Assembly (NCBI RefSeq): GCF_000711715.1
Contig: NZ_JONN01000001.1
Location: 1,736,001-1,800,000 of the forward strand
Origin: Sphingomonas astaxanthinifaciens DSM 22298
GTDB lineage: Bacteria > Pseudomonadota > Alphaproteobacteria > Sphingomonadales > Sphingomonadaceae
Length of the DNA stretch: 64,000 bases
Reading direction: 5' to 3'
The position numbers and the translations under genes are program-made. Each line of letters starts with the position of its first letter. Positions within the stretch are counted from its first letter, which is position 1. Positions 18,463 through 29,093 of this stretch are shown here, in pieces. The notes under the pieces were generated by a model. That model ran no database searches. It was not told where the DNA came from and saw only the letters and a program-made list of their open reading frames with translations.

Positions 18463-19371
18463 TCAGGGGGCGACCGGGTCGCGCTCCAGGGTGGGCCGGT
18501 CCCATCCCGCGAGGTCGGCGGCGGCGGCGTAGGTCGACTGAAGGAATTCGAGCAGTATCGTCGCCGGGTCCGCGGCCTGCCGCACCTCGTCGTAGCCGAG
18601 CACGAATTCGCCGAGCGCCTGGTCGAACCGGCCGGCCGTCACCGACGCCTCGGCGAAGCCCGCCGGCGAGGGATAGGCGTAGCTGTAGAAGATGGGGTCG
18701 GCCCCGAACGCCCCGCCCGGCCAGAAGCCCGCGCTCGACACTTCGTGACTATAGGCCTCGCGGGTGATCCGGTCGGGCAGGCCGGGGACCCCGCCGGGAT
18801 GCTCGGGCGCGGGGCGCCCCGAAAAACGGGTCACCGCGAGGTCGAAACTGCCCCACCAGAAATGGACCGGGCTGACCTTGCCCGCGAAGCCGGCGCGGAA
18901 TTGCTCGAACACGGGGACGATTGCGGCCAGCGCGTCGCGCAGCCGCTCGGCGCTTTCCGGGCGATAATCGACCGGGCGGCGGTCCTCGGCGAAGGGGATG
19001 GCGTCGGGAAGCTCGTTGGGGGCGCCGTGGAAGCGGCTCGGCAGTCCGTGGCGCTCGAGCATCGCGACGAGCCCGGCGTGAAGCTCGGCGATGCTCGGCT
19101 GGGCGAGGGGAATGGAGTCGCTGCGCCCGTCGCTGAGCGCCAGCCGGAGCTGGTGGTCGCACAGGTCGAGCGACAGCGCGAAGCGGCCGCCGGGCACGGC
19201 GATGGGGGCCATCGACAGGCCGTTCACCGCCGGCTGCAGCGCGACATGCCAGCCGTGATTGACCCAGGCGGCATGCGCGACCCGAAGCTTGCCCAGCATC
19301 TGCGCGGCGAGGTGGAGCAGAGTCCAGGTCCCCGTGTCGCGGGCGGGGTCGAGCTCAGGCCAGGCGCTCAC
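18463..19371 (-). CDS. DUF5996 family protein
   Basis: The 302-aa product carries the marks of DUF5996: a [16 protein letters not shown] strand, [15 protein letters not shown], and the strongly conserved [17 protein letters not shown] followed by [12 protein letters not shown]. The function of the family is unknown. Translation starts at the GTG at 19371, which overlaps the glcB stop by four bases (GTGA), so it is coupled to malate synthase. This coupling suggests a link to glyoxylate or acetate metabolism, but that is inference from position only. Confidence 0.88.
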   Translation of the reverse strand: MSAWPELDPARDTGTWTLLHLAAQMLGKLRVAHAAWVNHGWHVALQPAVNGLSMAPIAVPGGRFALSLDLCDHQLRLALSDGRSDSIPLAQPSIAELHAGLVAMLERHGLPSRFHGAPNELPDAIPFAEDRRPVDYRPESAERLRDALAAIVPVFEQFRAGFAGKVSPVHFWWGSFDLAVTRFSGRPAPEHPGGVPGLPDRITREAYSHEVSSAGFWPGGAFGADPIFYSYAYPSPAGFAEASVTAGRFDQALGEFVLGYDEVRQAADPATILLEFLQSTYAAAADLAGWDRPTLERDPVAP

Positions 19372-21431
19372 CGCGCCTTGGCCTGCTGGCGGAAGCGGTG
19401 CAGCAGGGGCTCGGTATAGCCATTGGGCTGCTCCAGCCCCTCGAACACCAGCGCGCGCGCCGCCTGGAAGGCGAGGCTCGCTTCGGGGTCGCGAGCCATG
19501 GGACGATAGAGTGGGTCGCCTTCATTCTGCGCGTCGACCTTGGCCGCCATCCGCCGAAGCGAGTGCTCGACCTCGTCGCGCGTGCAGACCCCGTGGTGCA
19601 GCCAGTTGGCGAGATGCTGCGAGCTGATCCGCAGCGTCGCCCGGTCCTCCATCAGCCCGATGTCGTGGATGTCGGGCACCTTCGAGCAGCCGACGCCCTG
19701 ATCAATCCAGCGCACGACATAGCCGAGGATGCCCTGGCAATTGTTGTCGAGTTCCTCGGCGATCTCCTGCGGCGACCAGTTGGTGCCGTTGGCGAGCGGA
19801 ATGGCGAGGAGGTCGCCGAGCGGCGGCAGGGGCCGGCCCGCCAGATCGTCCTGCCGGGCGAAGACGTCGACCTGGTGGTAATGGAGCGCGTGGAGCGTGG
19901 CGGCGGTGGGGCTCGGCACCCAGGCGGTGTTGGCGCCGGCCTCCGGATGGCCGACCTTTTGCGCCATCATGTCCGCCATGCGGTCGGGCGCGGCCCACAT
20001 GCCCTTGCCGATCTGCGCCTTGCCGGAGAAACCGCAGGCAAGCCCGATGGCGACGTTGCGCGCCTCATAGGCCTTGATCCAGGCGCTCTCCTTCATGCCC
20101 GCCTTGCGGACCATCGGCCCGGCCAGCATCGAGGTGTGGATCTCGTCGCCGGTGCGATCGAGAAAGCCGGTGTTGATGAAGAAGATCCGGTCGCGCACGG
20201 CGTGGATCGTCGCGGCGAGATTGGCCGAGGTGCGGCGCTCCTCGTCCATCACCCCGACCTTGATCGTGTGGCGGGGAAGGTCGAGCAGGTCCTCGACCGC
20301 AATGAACAGATCGTTGGTGAAGGCCGCTTCCTCGGGCCCGTGCATCTTGGGTTTGACGATGTAGATCGAGCCCGCGCGGCTGTTGCGATGCGCGCCGAGG
20401 CCGCGCAGGTCGTAAAGCGCGATGAGGCTCGTCAGAATCGCGTCGAGGATGCCTTCCGGCGCTTCGCTCCCATCGGCGAGGCGGACCGCGGGATTGGTCA
20501 TCAGGTGGCCGACGTTGCGGACGAGGAGCAGGCTGCGCCCCGGCAGCGTCACCGTGCCCCACTGCCGGTCGGGGTCCATGCGCCGGGTAAGCGTCTGGCC
20601 GCCCTTGTCGAACCTGGCCTCGAGGTCGCCACGCATCAGGCCGAGCCAGTTGCGATAGGCCGCGACCTTGTCCTCGGCATCGACCGCGGCGACGCTGTCC
20701 TCGAGGTCGCAGATAGTGCTGAGCGCGCTTTCGAGGATGACGTCGGCGATGCCGTCGGGGTCGTCGCCGCCGATCGGCGAGGCGCGGTCGATGACCAGCT
20801 CGATATGCAGCCCGTGGTGGGTGAAGAGATAGCCGCGGTCCGAGCGGGCGACGAGGAAGGGACTGTCGCCGCCGTCGAGCACCACGCGCCAGCCGGGAAT
20901 GGCCTTGTCGAGGAAGGCACGCGCGAAGGCGACGACCTCGGCGCCGCGGGCCTGGTCGTAGCCGCCGCCGGGCGGCAGAGACCCAAGCGCGTCGGTCCCG
21001 TAGAGCGCGTCGTAGAGGCTGCCCCAGCGGGCATTGGCCGCGTTGAGCAGGAAGCGGGCGTTGAGGATGGGCACGACCAGCTGGGGTCCGGCAAGCGTCG
21101 CAATCTCGGGATCGAGGTCGCGGGTGCCGATGGCAAAGGGGGCGGGCTCGGGGACGAGATAGCCGATGTCGCGCAGGAAGCTTTCATAGGCCGCGGGATC
21201 GATCGGAGCGCCGCGGCGCTGGCGATGCCAGTCGTCGATCCGGGCCTGGATCTCGTCGCGCCGGGCGAGGAGGGCGGCATTGACCGGGGCGAAGCGGCGG
21301 AAGATCGCCTCGGCCCCATCCCAGAAGGCCTCGGGGTCGAGGTCGAGGCCAGGCAGCACCTCCTCCTCGACGAAGCGGGCGAGGACGGGATCGACGCTGA
21401 TCCCGAGGCGGGTGGAGGTGGTGGAAGCCAT
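19368..21431 (-). CDS. glcB: Malate synthase G
   Basis: The 687-aa enzyme condenses glyoxylate with acetyl-CoA to malate, the second step of the glyoxylate shunt. It is the long, monomeric G isoform (about 720 aa in E. coli): a [20 protein letters not shown] block with the Mg-binding acidic residues, the catalytic loop region [17 protein letters not shown], then [14 protein letters not shown], and the C-terminal [20 protein letters not shown]. It lies downstream of aceA on the same strand, with a hairpin between, and a coupled DUF5996 gene behind it. It is expected to be controlled with aceA by the divergent ScfR-type regulator. Confidence 0.98.
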   Translation of the reverse strand: MASTTSTRLGISVDPVLARFVEEEVLPGLDLDPEAFWDGAEAIFRRFAPVNAALLARRDEIQARIDDWHRQRRGAPIDPAAYESFLRDIGYLVPEPAPFAIGTRDLDPEIATLAGPQLVVPILNARFLLNAANARWGSLYDALYGTDALGSLPPGGGYDQARGAEVVAFARAFLDKAIPGWRVVLDGGDSPFLVARSDRGYLFTHHGLHIELVIDRASPIGGDDPDGIADVILESALSTICDLEDSVAAVDAEDKVAAYRNWLGLMRGDLEARFDKGGQTLTRRMDPDRQWGTVTLPGRSLLLVRNVGHLMTNPAVRLADGSEAPEGILDAILTSLIALYDLRGLGAHRNSRAGSIYIVKPKMHGPEEAAFTNDLFIAVEDLLDLPRHTIKVGVMDEERRTSANLAATIHAVRDRIFFINTGFLDRTGDEIHTSMLAGPMVRKAGMKESAWIKAYEARNVAIGLACGFSGKAQIGKGMWAAPDRMADMMAQKVGHPEAGANTAWVPSPTAATLHALHYHQVDVFARQDDLAGRPLPPLGDLLAIPLANGTNWSPQEIAEELDNNCQGILGYVVRWIDQGVGCSKVPDIHDIGLMEDRATLRISSQHLANWLHHGVCTRDEVEHSLRRMAAKVDAQNEGDPLYRPMARDPEASLAFQAARALVFEGLEQPNGYTEPLLHRFRQQAKAR

Positions 21432-21466
21432 GGACGCCTGTTCTTCCCTGACGCAAGTGACGACAA

Positions 21467-21497
21467 GAGACGGCCCGAGCCTAGCCCGGACCGTCTC
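21467..21497 (-). terminator. Long hairpin between aceA and glcB
   Basis: On the minus strand GAGACGGTCCGGGC pairs with GCTCGGGCCGTCTC over 14 bases (two G-U pairs) around a three-base loop, then TTGTCGTC follows. The T-run is weak, so it may end part of the aceA transcripts or protect their 3' ends. Confidence 0.55.
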
Positions 21498-21520
21498 GCT
21501 GGGGAACCGTCAGCAGCGGC

Positions 21521-23116
21521 TCAAGCCGCGAACTGGTTCATCGTGTTGTGAATGCCGCCGGCCTTGAGCGCGGCCTCGCCGGCGAAATATTCCTTGTGGT
21601 CGTCGCCGATGTCGGAGCCCGACATGTTCTGATGTTTCACGCAGGCGATGCCCTGGCGGATCTCCTCGCGCTGCACGTTCTTGACGTAGCCGAGCATGCC
21701 CGCGTCGCCGAAATATTCGCGGGCGAGATTGTCGGTCGACAGCGCGGCGGTGTGATAGGTCGGCAGCGTGATCAGGTGATGGAAGATGCCGGCGCGGGCC
21801 GCCGCGTCGCGCTGGAAGGTGCGGATCCGCTCGTCGGCCTCGCGGCCAAGCTCGGTGCCGTCATAATCGACGCTCATCAACTTCGCCCGGTCGTAGGCCG
21901 ACAGGTCGCGTCCTTCCTTCTCCCAGGCATCGAACACCTGCTGGCGGAAGTTGAGCGTCCAGTTGAACGACGGTGAATTATTGTAGGCGAGCTTGGCGTT
22001 GGGAATGACCTCGCGGATGCGGTCGACCATGCCCGCGATCTGGGCGATGTGCGGCTTCTCGGTCTCGATCCAGATGAGGTCGGCGCCGTTCTGGAGCGAG
22101 GTGATGCAGTCGAGCACGCAGCGGTCCTCGCCGGTGCCGGCACGGAACTGGTAGAGTCCCGAAGGCAGGCGCTTGGGCCGCAGCAGCTTGCCGTCGCAGT
22201 TGATCAGCACGTCGCCATTGGCCTGGGCGATGTCGTCCAAATCCTCGCAGTCGAGGAAGGCATTATACTGGTCGCCGAGGTCGCCCGGCTCCTTGCTCAC
22301 CGCGAACTGCTTGGTCAGGCCCGCGCCGAGGCTGTCGGTGCGCGCGACGATGATCCCGTCGTCGACCCCGAGCTCGAGGAAGGCGTAGCGGACCGCGCGC
22401 AGCTTGGCGATGAAGTCCTCGTGGGGCACGGTGACCTTGCCGTCCTGGTGGCCGCACTGCTTCTCGTCCGAGACCTGGTTCTCGATCTGGATCGCGCAGG
22501 CGCCCGCCTCGATCATCTTCTTGGCGAGGAGATAGGTCGCCTCGGCATTGCCGAAGCCGGCGTCGATGTCGGCGATGATCGGGACGACATGCGTCTCGAA
22601 ATTGTCGATCGCGTTGAGGAGGCGCTTCTCCTCCACCTCGTTGCCCGTCTCGCGCGCCTTGTCGAGGTCGCGGAAAAGGAGGCCGAGCTCGCGGGCGTCG
22701 GCCTGGCGGAGGAAGGTGTAGATCTCCTCGATCAGCGCGGGGACTGAGGTCTTTTCGTGCATCGACTGGTCCGGCAACGGCCCGAACTGGCTGCGCAGCG
22801 CGGCGATCATCCAGCCCGACAGATAGAGGTAACGGCCCTTGGTGGTGCCGAAATGTTTCTTCACCGCGATCATCTTCTGCTGCGCGATGAAGCCGTGCCA
22901 GCAGCCGAGCGACTGGGTGTAGGCGGCCGGATCGGCGTCATAGGCCGCCATGTCGCGACGCATGATGCCCGCAGTGTAGCGGGCGATGTCGATACCATGC
23001 TGGAAGCGGTTCTGAAGCCGCATTCGCGCGACCGCTTCGGCGTCGATCCCCGACCACGGGCTTCCGTTGCCGCCGATCAGCTGGGCAGCGGCATTGATTT
23101 CGGACTGGTAGGTCAA
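21521..23116 (-). CDS. aceA: Isocitrate lyase
   Basis: The 531-aa enzyme cleaves isocitrate into succinate and glyoxylate, the first step of the glyoxylate shunt. It is the long type found in Pseudomonas and many alphaproteobacteria, not the 434-aa E. coli type. The catalytic cysteine is C221 in the loop EKQCGHQDGK (219-223 KQCGH), preceded by IIADIDAGFGNAEATYLLAK with the Mg-binding Asp residues. The reading frame starts MTYQSEINAAAQLIGGNG with a GGAAG-like site upstream. A DUF4170 gene lies 55 bases upstream on the same strand, so both probably share one promoter facing the divergent regulator. Confidence 0.98.
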   Translation of the reverse strand: MTYQSEINAAAQLIGGNGSPWSGIDAEAVARMRLQNRFQHGIDIARYTAGIMRRDMAAYDADPAAYTQSLGCWHGFIAQQKMIAVKKHFGTTKGRYLYLSGWMIAALRSQFGPLPDQSMHEKTSVPALIEEIYTFLRQADARELGLLFRDLDKARETGNEVEEKRLLNAIDNFETHVVPIIADIDAGFGNAEATYLLAKKMIEAGACAIQIENQVSDEKQCGHQDGKVTVPHEDFIAKLRAVRYAFLELGVDDGIIVARTDSLGAGLTKQFAVSKEPGDLGDQYNAFLDCEDLDDIAQANGDVLINCDGKLLRPKRLPSGLYQFRAGTGEDRCVLDCITSLQNGADLIWIETEKPHIAQIAGMVDRIREVIPNAKLAYNNSPSFNWTLNFRQQVFDAWEKEGRDLSAYDRAKLMSVDYDGTELGREADERIRTFQRDAAARAGIFHHLITLPTYHTAALSTDNLAREYFGDAGMLGYVKNVQREEIRQGIACVKHQNMSGSDIGDDHKEYFAGEAALKAGGIHNTMNQFAA

Positions 23117-23171
23117 GCAGGCTTCCTTTGACTGGCACCGCCCGTCGACGGTGCGGACGAGAAAATCGGTG

Positions 23172-23375
23172 TCAGGCGCGGCCCATCCGGGGCTCGATCG
23201 CGATGGTGTAGCGCTCGGTGGCGGCGCAATTGTCGCGGAAGGTCAGGCGCTGCCATTCCATCCGCGCCTTGAGTTCGTCTCCGAAGGGGCCGCTGACCCG
23301 CTCGGTCCCGGGTTCGATCTCGTTGAAGGCGCAATCGCGATATTCGCCGCCGATGACCCAATAACGCTGACCCAT
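23172..23375 (-). CDS. Small DUF4170-like protein, 67 aa
   Basis: The ATG at 23375 has GGAGA nine bases upstream. The product, MGQRYWVIGGEYRDCAFNEI, then ERVSGPFGDELKARMEWQRL and a RYTIA strand, matches the DUF4170 pattern (YWVVGGEYTD, GPF, W, RY-I), an uncharacterised small alphaproteobacterial family. It is the first gene before aceA in the same direction. Its 5' leader holds a perfect 8-base hairpin (23395-23419). A link to the glyoxylate shunt is inferred from position only. Confidence 0.75.
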   Translation of the reverse strand: MGQRYWVIGGEYRDCAFNEIEPGTERVSGPFGDELKARMEWQRLTFRDNCAATERYTIAIEPRMGRA

Positions 23376-23394
23376 GATATTCTCCGTTTTGGTT

Positions 23395-23419
23395 GGCGCC
23401 GGGGGAGGAAACCGGCGCC
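23395..23419. repeat. Perfect inverted repeat in the DUF4170-aceA leader
   Basis: GGCGCCGG and CCGGCGCC form a perfect 8-base stem with a 9-base loop, 20 bases upstream of the DUF4170 start and in the region shared with the divergent regulator. It may be an operator or an RNA leader hairpin. Confidence 0.6.
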
Positions 23420-23533
23420 GTTGTCGTCCGTCACGGCGATGAAACATCAGGCGGAGGAAAAGGCAGCGACGAAAAAGGCTGACCTGTCAAAGCGCGACTT
23501 GTCGGTTTGTGAAGTTCGTGACAAAACACAGGG

Positions 23534-24937
23534 ATGGCGAAGAAGCTTTTCCTCGGTGCGCGATTGAAAAGGTTGCGCCGTGAGCGCGGGCTTCAGCAAA
23601 GCGCCATGGCCGCCGAGCTCGGCATTTCTCCCAGCTATCTCAACCACCTCGAGCGCAACCAGCGGCCGGTGACCGCGGGTATCCTGCTGCGCCTCGCCGA
23701 GGCCTTCGAGGTCGATATCCGCCAGTTCGCCAGCGAAAGCGGCGAGCAGGGTTCGGCCGAGCAACTGGCCGAGGTCTTCGCCGATCCGATGTTCGCCGAC
23801 CTCCAGATCGGGCGGCAGGAAATCCTCGAGCTCAGCGACAACAGCCCCGCGATCGCCGAGGGGGTGAGCCGGCTTTACACCGCGCTGCGCGAGCGGCGGC
23901 TGGCCCCGCTCGAGGCGGGGGCCGATGGCGACGAGCGCGCGCTGATCACGCCGGAGACCTGGGTCCGCGACTTCATCCAGGCGCGCTTCAATCACTTCCC
24001 GGAACTCGAGGAAGGCGCCGAGACGCTCGGCGGCGCGCTCGGCGATCCCCTGTCGGTGGCCGAGCCGCTGCGCCGCCGCCTCAAGGAGGCCTATGGCGTC
24101 GAGGTCCGCGTCGTCAGCCCCGAGGAGCTCCAGGGCGCGAGCCAGGCCTTCGACCCGCAGCGCCGGCTGCTGATGCTGTCTTCGCTGCTCAGGCCCGAGA
24201 ACAAGACCTTCGGAATCGCCTACCAGCTGTCGCTGCTCGAATTTCACCCGATCATCGCCCGGCTGCTCGATGCCGCGCGGCCGCCCGACAACGGGACCCG
24301 GCACCTCCTCCACATGAGCTTCGCCAATTACGCGGCGGGCGCGATCATGATGCCCTATGGCAAGTTCCTCGCCGCGGCCGAGCTTTATCATTATTCGATC
24401 GACCGGCTGTGCGCGGAGTTCGGCGCCAACGTCGAGCAGGTCGCGCACCGCTTCACCACCTTGGGCCGTCAGGGCGCGCGCGGGATCCCCTTCTTCATGC
24501 TCAGGATCGATCCCGCCGGAAATGTCTCCAAGCGCTATGCCGGCGAGCGCTTCCCTTTTTCGCGTTTCGGTGGGACGTGTCCGCGCTGGAACCTCCATGC
24601 CGCCTTCCAGGCCGCGGGACAGGTCGTCACCCAGTTGATCGAGACGCCGGACGGACATCGCTATTTCACCGTCGCGCGGACGATCGAGCGGCCGATCAAG
24701 ACCGAGCTGTCGGGCGGGCTGCTCGCCATCGGCCTGGGGTGCAGCATCGAGTATGCTCACAAGCTCCATTGCGCGCAGGGCATCGACCTCGAGCATGCGC
24801 CGGTGACCCCGGTCGGGCCCGCCTGCCAGATCTGCCCGCGGCTCGACTGCGCCTATCGCGCGACCCCGCCGGCCGGCGCGAAGCTCGCCGTCCACGAGCA
24901 TCGCAAGACCATCTCGCCCTATCCCTTCGTCGCCTGA
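23534..24937 (+). CDS. XRE-family regulator of ScfR/RamB type
   Basis: The 467-aa regulator has an XRE helix-turn-helix at residues 8-62 ([37 protein letters not shown]), then an IrrE-like/DUF955 middle ([18 protein letters not shown]) and a DUF2083 tail with [14 protein letters not shown] and CQICPRLDC (three cysteines). This order is that of the short-chain fatty-acyl regulators ScfR and RamB, which in other bacteria control aceA and the glyoxylate or propionate pathways. It is divergent from the DUF4170-aceA-glcB block, so control of that block is likely. Between them TTTGT and ACAAA are spaced by ten bases (23506-23525), a possible operator overlapping its own start region. The ligand is unknown; an acyl-CoA is likely from the family. 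Confidence 0.9.
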   Translation: MAKKLFLGARLKRLRRERGLQQSAMAAELGISPSYLNHLERNQRPVTAGILLRLAEAFEVDIRQFASESGEQGSAEQLAEVFADPMFADLQIGRQEILELSDNSPAIAEGVSRLYTALRERRLAPLEAGADGDERALITPETWVRDFIQARFNHFPELEEGAETLGGALGDPLSVAEPLRRRLKEAYGVEVRVVSPEELQGASQAFDPQRRLLMLSSLLRPENKTFGIAYQLSLLEFHPIIARLLDAARPPDNGTRHLLHMSFANYAAGAIMMPYGKFLAAAELYHYSIDRLCAEFGANVEQVAHRFTTLGRQGARGIPFFMLRIDPAGNVSKRYAGERFPFSRFGGTCPRWNLHAAFQAAGQVVTQLIETPDGHRYFTVARTIERPIKTELSGGLLAIGLGCSIEYAHKLHCAQGIDLEHAPVTPVGPACQICPRLDCAYRATPPAGAKLAVHEHRKTISPYPFVA

Positions 24938-24977
24938 CCTTTGCACCGTGGAGGGCAGCCGCTACACGCGCCCGACC

Positions 24978-26042
24978 ATGGCCGACCTCGATACGACCCT
25001 CTCCCGCATCAACGCGGCGCCCGACCTTGCCACCCTCGACGCCGAACGCGTGGCGGCGCTCGGCAAGAATGGCTGGGTGACCGCGCTCCTCAAGACCCTC
25101 GGGCAGATGAGCCCCGAGGAACGGCTGACGCAGGGTCCGGCGATCCAGGGCCAGCGCAGCGCGGTCGCCGAGGCGATCGAGGCGCGCAAGGCGGCGCTCG
25201 AGGCCGCCGAACTCGCCGCCAGGCTCGCGACCGAGCGGGTCGACCTCTCGCTGCCCGCGGCCGAGACTCCGACCGGCTCGATCCATCCCGTCAGCCAGGT
25301 GATGGACGAGCTTGCCGAGATCTTCGCCGACCTCGGCTTCGCGGTCGCGGAAGGCCCCGAGATCGAGAGCGACTGGTATAATTTCACCGCGCTCAACATG
25401 CCCGAGACGCATCCGGCGCGGGCGATGCACGACACCTTCTATCTCGAGCCCGACGGGAGCGGCGAGACGCGCGTGCTGCGGACCCACACCTCGCCGGTGC
25501 AGATCCGCGCGATGCAGGGGCTGGGCGCGCCGCTGCGGGTGATCGCACCGGGCCGGGTCTATCGCTCGGACAGCGACGCCACCCACACGCCCATGTTCCA
25601 CCAGGTCGAAGGCATCGTCATCGACCGCAACATCACCATGGGGCACCTCAAGTGGACATTGGAGACCTTCCTCAAGGCCTTCTTCGAGCGTGACGACATC
25701 GCCATCCGCCTGCGTCCCAGCTACTTCCCCTTTACCGAGCCTTCGGCCGAGGTCGATGTCGGCTGGTCGACCGAGAATGGCCGGCGGGTCGTCGGCGGGC
25801 AGGAAGGCTGGATGGAAGTGCTGGGCAGCGGCATGGTCCACCCCAAGGTGATCGCCGCCGCCGGGCTCGACCCCGACGAATGGCAGGGCTTCGCCTTCGG
25901 CACCGGGATCGATCGGCTGGCGATGCTCAAATACGGGATGAGCGACCTTCGCCAATTCTTCGACGGCGACCTCCGCTGGCTCCGCCATTACGGGTTCAGC
26001 GCGCTCGCCGTACCCACTCTCTCCGCGGGAGTGGGCGCATGA
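24978..26042 (+). CDS. pheS: Phenylalanyl-tRNA synthetase alpha subunit
   Basis: The 354-aa catalytic subunit charges tRNA-Phe. The class II core is clear: N-terminal coiled coil (residues 1-90), then [19 protein letters not shown], motif 2 [19 protein letters not shown] and motif 3 [18 protein letters not shown]. The ATG at 24978 begins [20 protein letters not shown], which fits the family; a GTG 30 bases upstream is less likely. The stop overlaps the pheT start by four bases (ATGA). It follows the regulator gene by 40 bases on the same strand. Confidence 0.98.
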   Translation: MADLDTTLSRINAAPDLATLDAERVAALGKNGWVTALLKTLGQMSPEERLTQGPAIQGQRSAVAEAIEARKAALEAAELAARLATERVDLSLPAAETPTGSIHPVSQVMDELAEIFADLGFAVAEGPEIESDWYNFTALNMPETHPARAMHDTFYLEPDGSGETRVLRTHTSPVQIRAMQGLGAPLRVIAPGRVYRSDSDATHTPMFHQVEGIVIDRNITMGHLKWTLETFLKAFFERDDIAIRLRPSYFPFTEPSAEVDVGWSTENGRRVVGGQEGWMEVLGSGMVHPKVIAAAGLDPDEWQGFAFGTGIDRLAMLKYGMSDLRQFFDGDLRWLRHYGFSALAVPTLSAGVGA

Positions 26043-28402
26043 AGTTCACGTTGTCCTGGCTCAAGGATCACCTCGACACCGACGCCTCGGTGCAGGAGAT
26101 CGCCGACAAGCTGACCAGCGTCGGCCTCGAAGTCGAAGGAGTCGAGAACCCGGCCGAGAAGCTGGCGCCCTTCGTGGTCGCCGAGGTGCTCAGCGCCGAG
26201 CGCCACCCGCAGGCCGACAAGCTGCAGGTGCTCCAGGTCGATGCCGGCAACGGCCCGCTCCAGGTCGTCTGCGGGGCCCCCAACGCCCGCGCGGGCATGA
26301 AGGGCGTGTTCGGCCCCCCAGGTGCCTATGTGCCGGGCAGTGACTTCACGCTGAAGGTTGCCGCCATCCGGGGCGTCGAGTCCAACGGCATGATGTGCTC
26401 GGAGCGTGAGCTGGAACTCGGCCAAGGCCATGACGGGATCATCGAACTGCCGGCCGACGCACCGGTCGGCCAGAGCTTCGCCGCCTACGCCGGCTTGGAA
26501 GACCCGGTGTTCGACATCGCAGTCACCCCCAACCGGCCCGACTGCTTCGGCGTCCGTGGCATCGCCCGCGACCTCGCCGCCGCCGGGCTCGGCACGCTGC
26601 GCGACTGGTCGGTCCTCCCGTTCGAGGGCAAGTTCGCCAACCCGGTCGCAATCCGGGTCGAGGAAGGCAGCGGCTGCGAGGCCTTTGCCGGCCGCCTGAT
26701 CCGCGGCGTCCGCAACGGGCCGAGCCCGGAATGGCTGCAACGCCGCCTGGTCGCGGTCGGCCTCCGCCCGATCTCGGCCCTGGTCGACATCACCAACTTC
26801 TTCAGCCTCGCGGCAGCCCGTCCTCTCCACGTCTATGACGCGGCGAAGCTTCAGGGCGGGATCACCGCCCGCCGCGGCCGGGCCGGCGAGCAGTTCCTCG
26901 CGCTCAACGACAAGGACTATGCCGTCTCGGCCGAGGACTGCGTGATCGCCGATGAAGGCCATGTGCTCGGCCTTGGCGGGGTGATCGGCGGGGACAGCAC
27001 CGGCGTGTCCGAGGGCACGACCGACGTGCTGCTCGAATGCGCTTGGTTCGATCCCGTCGGCATCGCCCGCACCGGGCAGCGCCACCAGGTCAACACCGAC
27101 GCCCGCGCCCGGTTCGAACGCGGGGTCGACCCCGAGACCCTGCTCGAGATGACCGACGCCGCGACGGCGATGATCCTCAAGCTGTGCGGCGGCGAGGCGA
27201 GCGAGGTCACCCTTGCCACCACCGCCCGCTGGGCCGAGGTCGTCGCGCCGCGCGCGGTGCCCCTCCGCCCCGAGCGGGTGGCGAGCCTTGCCGGGCTCGA
27301 CCTTCCGGCATCGGAGCAGGAGGCGATCCTGACCGCGCTCGGTTTCGAACAGGCCGATGGCGGCTGGCGCGTTCCTGGCTGGCGGCCCGACATCGACGGC
27401 GAGGCCGACCTCGTCGAGGAAATCGCGCGCCTCGCCGGGCTCGACCGGATTCCCTCGACCCCGCTGCCGCGCCTGCCGGGTGTCGCCAAGGCGATCGCGC
27501 TCCCGGGCCAGCGGCTCGAGCGGCGGGTCCGCCGCGCGGCGGCCGCGCGCGGGCTGCACGAGGCGGTGACTTGGAGCTTCATCTCCGAGGCCGATGCCGC
27601 GGCGTTCGGCGGCGCCCCCCACCGGCTCGCCAATCCGATCAGCGAGGACATGAAGGTGATGCGCGGGTCGCTCCTGCCTGGGCTCGCCCGGGCCGCGGGC
27701 CGCAACCTCGCGCGCGGCGCGACCAGCGTCCGCTTGTTCGAGCTTGGCCGCCGCTATCTGCAGGACGGCGAACGCCCGACGCTGGGTATCATCCTCGCCG
27801 GCGAGGCGAGCGGCCGCGACTGGCAAAGCGGCAAGGCGCGCGGTTTCACCCCGTTTGACGTCAAGGCGGCAGTCGTGGCGCTTTTGGGCGAGGCCGGAGC
27901 CCCGGTCTCGAATCTCCAGCTGGCCGCGGGGGCTGGCGAGAGCTTCCACCCGGGCCGGTCGGCGACGCTCCGGCTCGGCAAGGCCGAACTGGCGCGCTTC
28001 GGCGAGCTTCATCCGACGCTGGCCAAGGACTATGATCTCCCGGTCGGGACGCAGGTCGCCGAACTGGCGCTCGATGCGATTCCCGCGGCACGCGACAAGG
28101 GCCGGGCGCGCGCGGCCTTCACCCCCCCGCTGCTGCAGCCGGTGACGCGCGACTTCGCCTTTCTCGTGCCCGAGGGGCTGGCCGCGGGCGATCTCGTCCG
28201 TGCCGTCCGCGGGGCCGACAAGGCGCTGATCAGCGACGTCCGCCTGTTCGACCGCTACCAGCCGCAGGAGGGCGAGCTGAGCCTCGCGCTCGAGGTGACG
28301 CTACAGCCGACCGAACGGACGCTGACCGAGGCCGACCTCAATGCCTTGTCGGACAAGGTGGTGGCCGCCGCGAATAAGCTGGGGGCGCGGCTCCGGGCCT
28401 AG
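26039..28402 (+). CDS. pheT: Phenylalanyl-tRNA synthetase beta subunit
   Basis: The 787-aa subunit binds tRNA and edits mischarged Tyr. It has the B1 and tRNA-binding (EMAP-like) domain near residues 40-150 ([20 protein letters not shown]), the B3/B4 editing domain ([20 protein letters not shown]), B5 near 390-470, and the C-terminal anticodon-binding FDX-ACB domain ([20 protein letters not shown]). The ATG at 26039 overlaps pheS and makes the pair co-translated. Its TAG stop is shared with that of the convergent acyltransferase gene. Confidence 0.98.
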   Translation: MKFTLSWLKDHLDTDASVQEIADKLTSVGLEVEGVENPAEKLAPFVVAEVLSAERHPQADKLQVLQVDAGNGPLQVVCGAPNARAGMKGVFGPPGAYVPGSDFTLKVAAIRGVESNGMMCSERELELGQGHDGIIELPADAPVGQSFAAYAGLEDPVFDIAVTPNRPDCFGVRGIARDLAAAGLGTLRDWSVLPFEGKFANPVAIRVEEGSGCEAFAGRLIRGVRNGPSPEWLQRRLVAVGLRPISALVDITNFFSLAAARPLHVYDAAKLQGGITARRGRAGEQFLALNDKDYAVSAEDCVIADEGHVLGLGGVIGGDSTGVSEGTTDVLLECAWFDPVGIARTGQRHQVNTDARARFERGVDPETLLEMTDAATAMILKLCGGEASEVTLATTARWAEVVAPRAVPLRPERVASLAGLDLPASEQEAILTALGFEQADGGWRVPGWRPDIDGEADLVEEIARLAGLDRIPSTPLPRLPGVAKAIALPGQRLERRVRRAAAARGLHEAVTWSFISEADAAAFGGAPHRLANPISEDMKVMRGSLLPGLARAAGRNLARGATSVRLFELGRRYLQDGERPTLGIILAGEASGRDWQSGKARGFTPFDVKAAVVALLGEAGAPVSNLQLAAGAGESFHPGRSATLRLGKAELARFGELHPTLAKDYDLPVGTQVAELALDAIPAARDKGRARAAFTPPLLQPVTRDFAFLVPEGLAAGDLVRAVRGADKALISDVRLFDRYQPQEGELSLALEVTLQPTERTLTEADLNALSDKVVAAANKLGARLRA

Positions 28403-29082
28403 AGCCGGAGGTCGTTGATCGCGGCGTGGACGCGGGTCTCGATCGCGTCGCGCTTGAGCCCGGCGGGAATGACCTCGCCGATCCGGACGTTGATCACGCC
28501 CGGCCGCTTGATGAAGCCCTTGGGCCAGAGCCGCCCGCTGTCGTGCGCGACCGGCACGACCGGGAGGCCGAGCGCGCGGTAGAGGCCCGCGAAGCCCGGC
28601 CGCAATTCGGGCGCCTCGCCGACGGGGACGCGCGTGCCTTCGGGAAAGATCACCACCGGGCGGCCGTCGGCGATGGCCTGCTTGCCGCGTTGCATCATCT
28701 CGCGCAGCGCGCTCGCCCCGGCCTCGCGATCGACCCCGATGACGCCATAGCGCCGCATCACCGGACCCAGCAGTGGGGTCTTCACATATTGCTGCTTCAT
28801 CACGACGACAGGCGTGTCGACGAGGCGCAGCACCTCGATCGTCTCGACCATCGCCTGGTGCTTGACCGCGACCAGATAGGGCCCCGCCGGCATCTCGCCC
28901 TCGATCACGAAGCGGATCCGGAGCAGGCGGGTCACCAGCCAGTGGTGGAAATCGGCCCAGCCGTGGACCACCCGCTGGACCGGGCCGCTGCCGAAGGGGG
29001 CGACGGCAAGCGTTGCCACGCAATAGACCACCGTACCGGGGTAGAATAGCAGGAAATAAAGCGCCGAGCGCAAGGCGAGCAC
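28399..29082 (-). CDS. plsC: 1-acyl-sn-glycerol-3-phosphate acyltransferase
   Basis: The enzyme adds the second acyl chain to make phosphatidic acid. The active-site box KHQAMVE (HxxxxE) and the FPEGTR motif are in place, with a membrane-entry segment near the N-terminus (LYFLLFYPGTVVYCVATL). I chose the GTG at 29082 (227 aa), which has a GAGGAA eight bases upstream; the GTG at 29109 would overlap the upstream gene. It is the last gene of the ftsE-ftsX-ydcF-plsC operon. A second, shorter relative is at 14.4 kb. Confidence 0.9.
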   Translation of the reverse strand: MLALRSALYFLLFYPGTVVYCVATLAVAPFGSGPVQRVVHGWADFHHWLVTRLLRIRFVIEGEMPAGPYLVAVKHQAMVETIEVLRLVDTPVVVMKQQYVKTPLLGPVMRRYGVIGVDREAGASALREMMQRGKQAIADGRPVVIFPEGTRVPVGEAPELRPGFAGLYRALGLPVVPVAHDSGRLWPKGFIKRPGVINVRIGEVIPAGLKRDAIETRVHAAINDLRL

Positions 29083-29093
29083 GGGATGGTTCC

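Noticed and set aside
19398..21551. A 717-codon open frame on the plus strand opposite glcB and similar long frames opposite leuS, pheT and cysNC.
   Set aside because: These are frame shadows of strongly biased GC-rich coding sequence. They have no ribosome sites, and their products are unlike known proteins, while the minus- or plus-strand genes there are certain.
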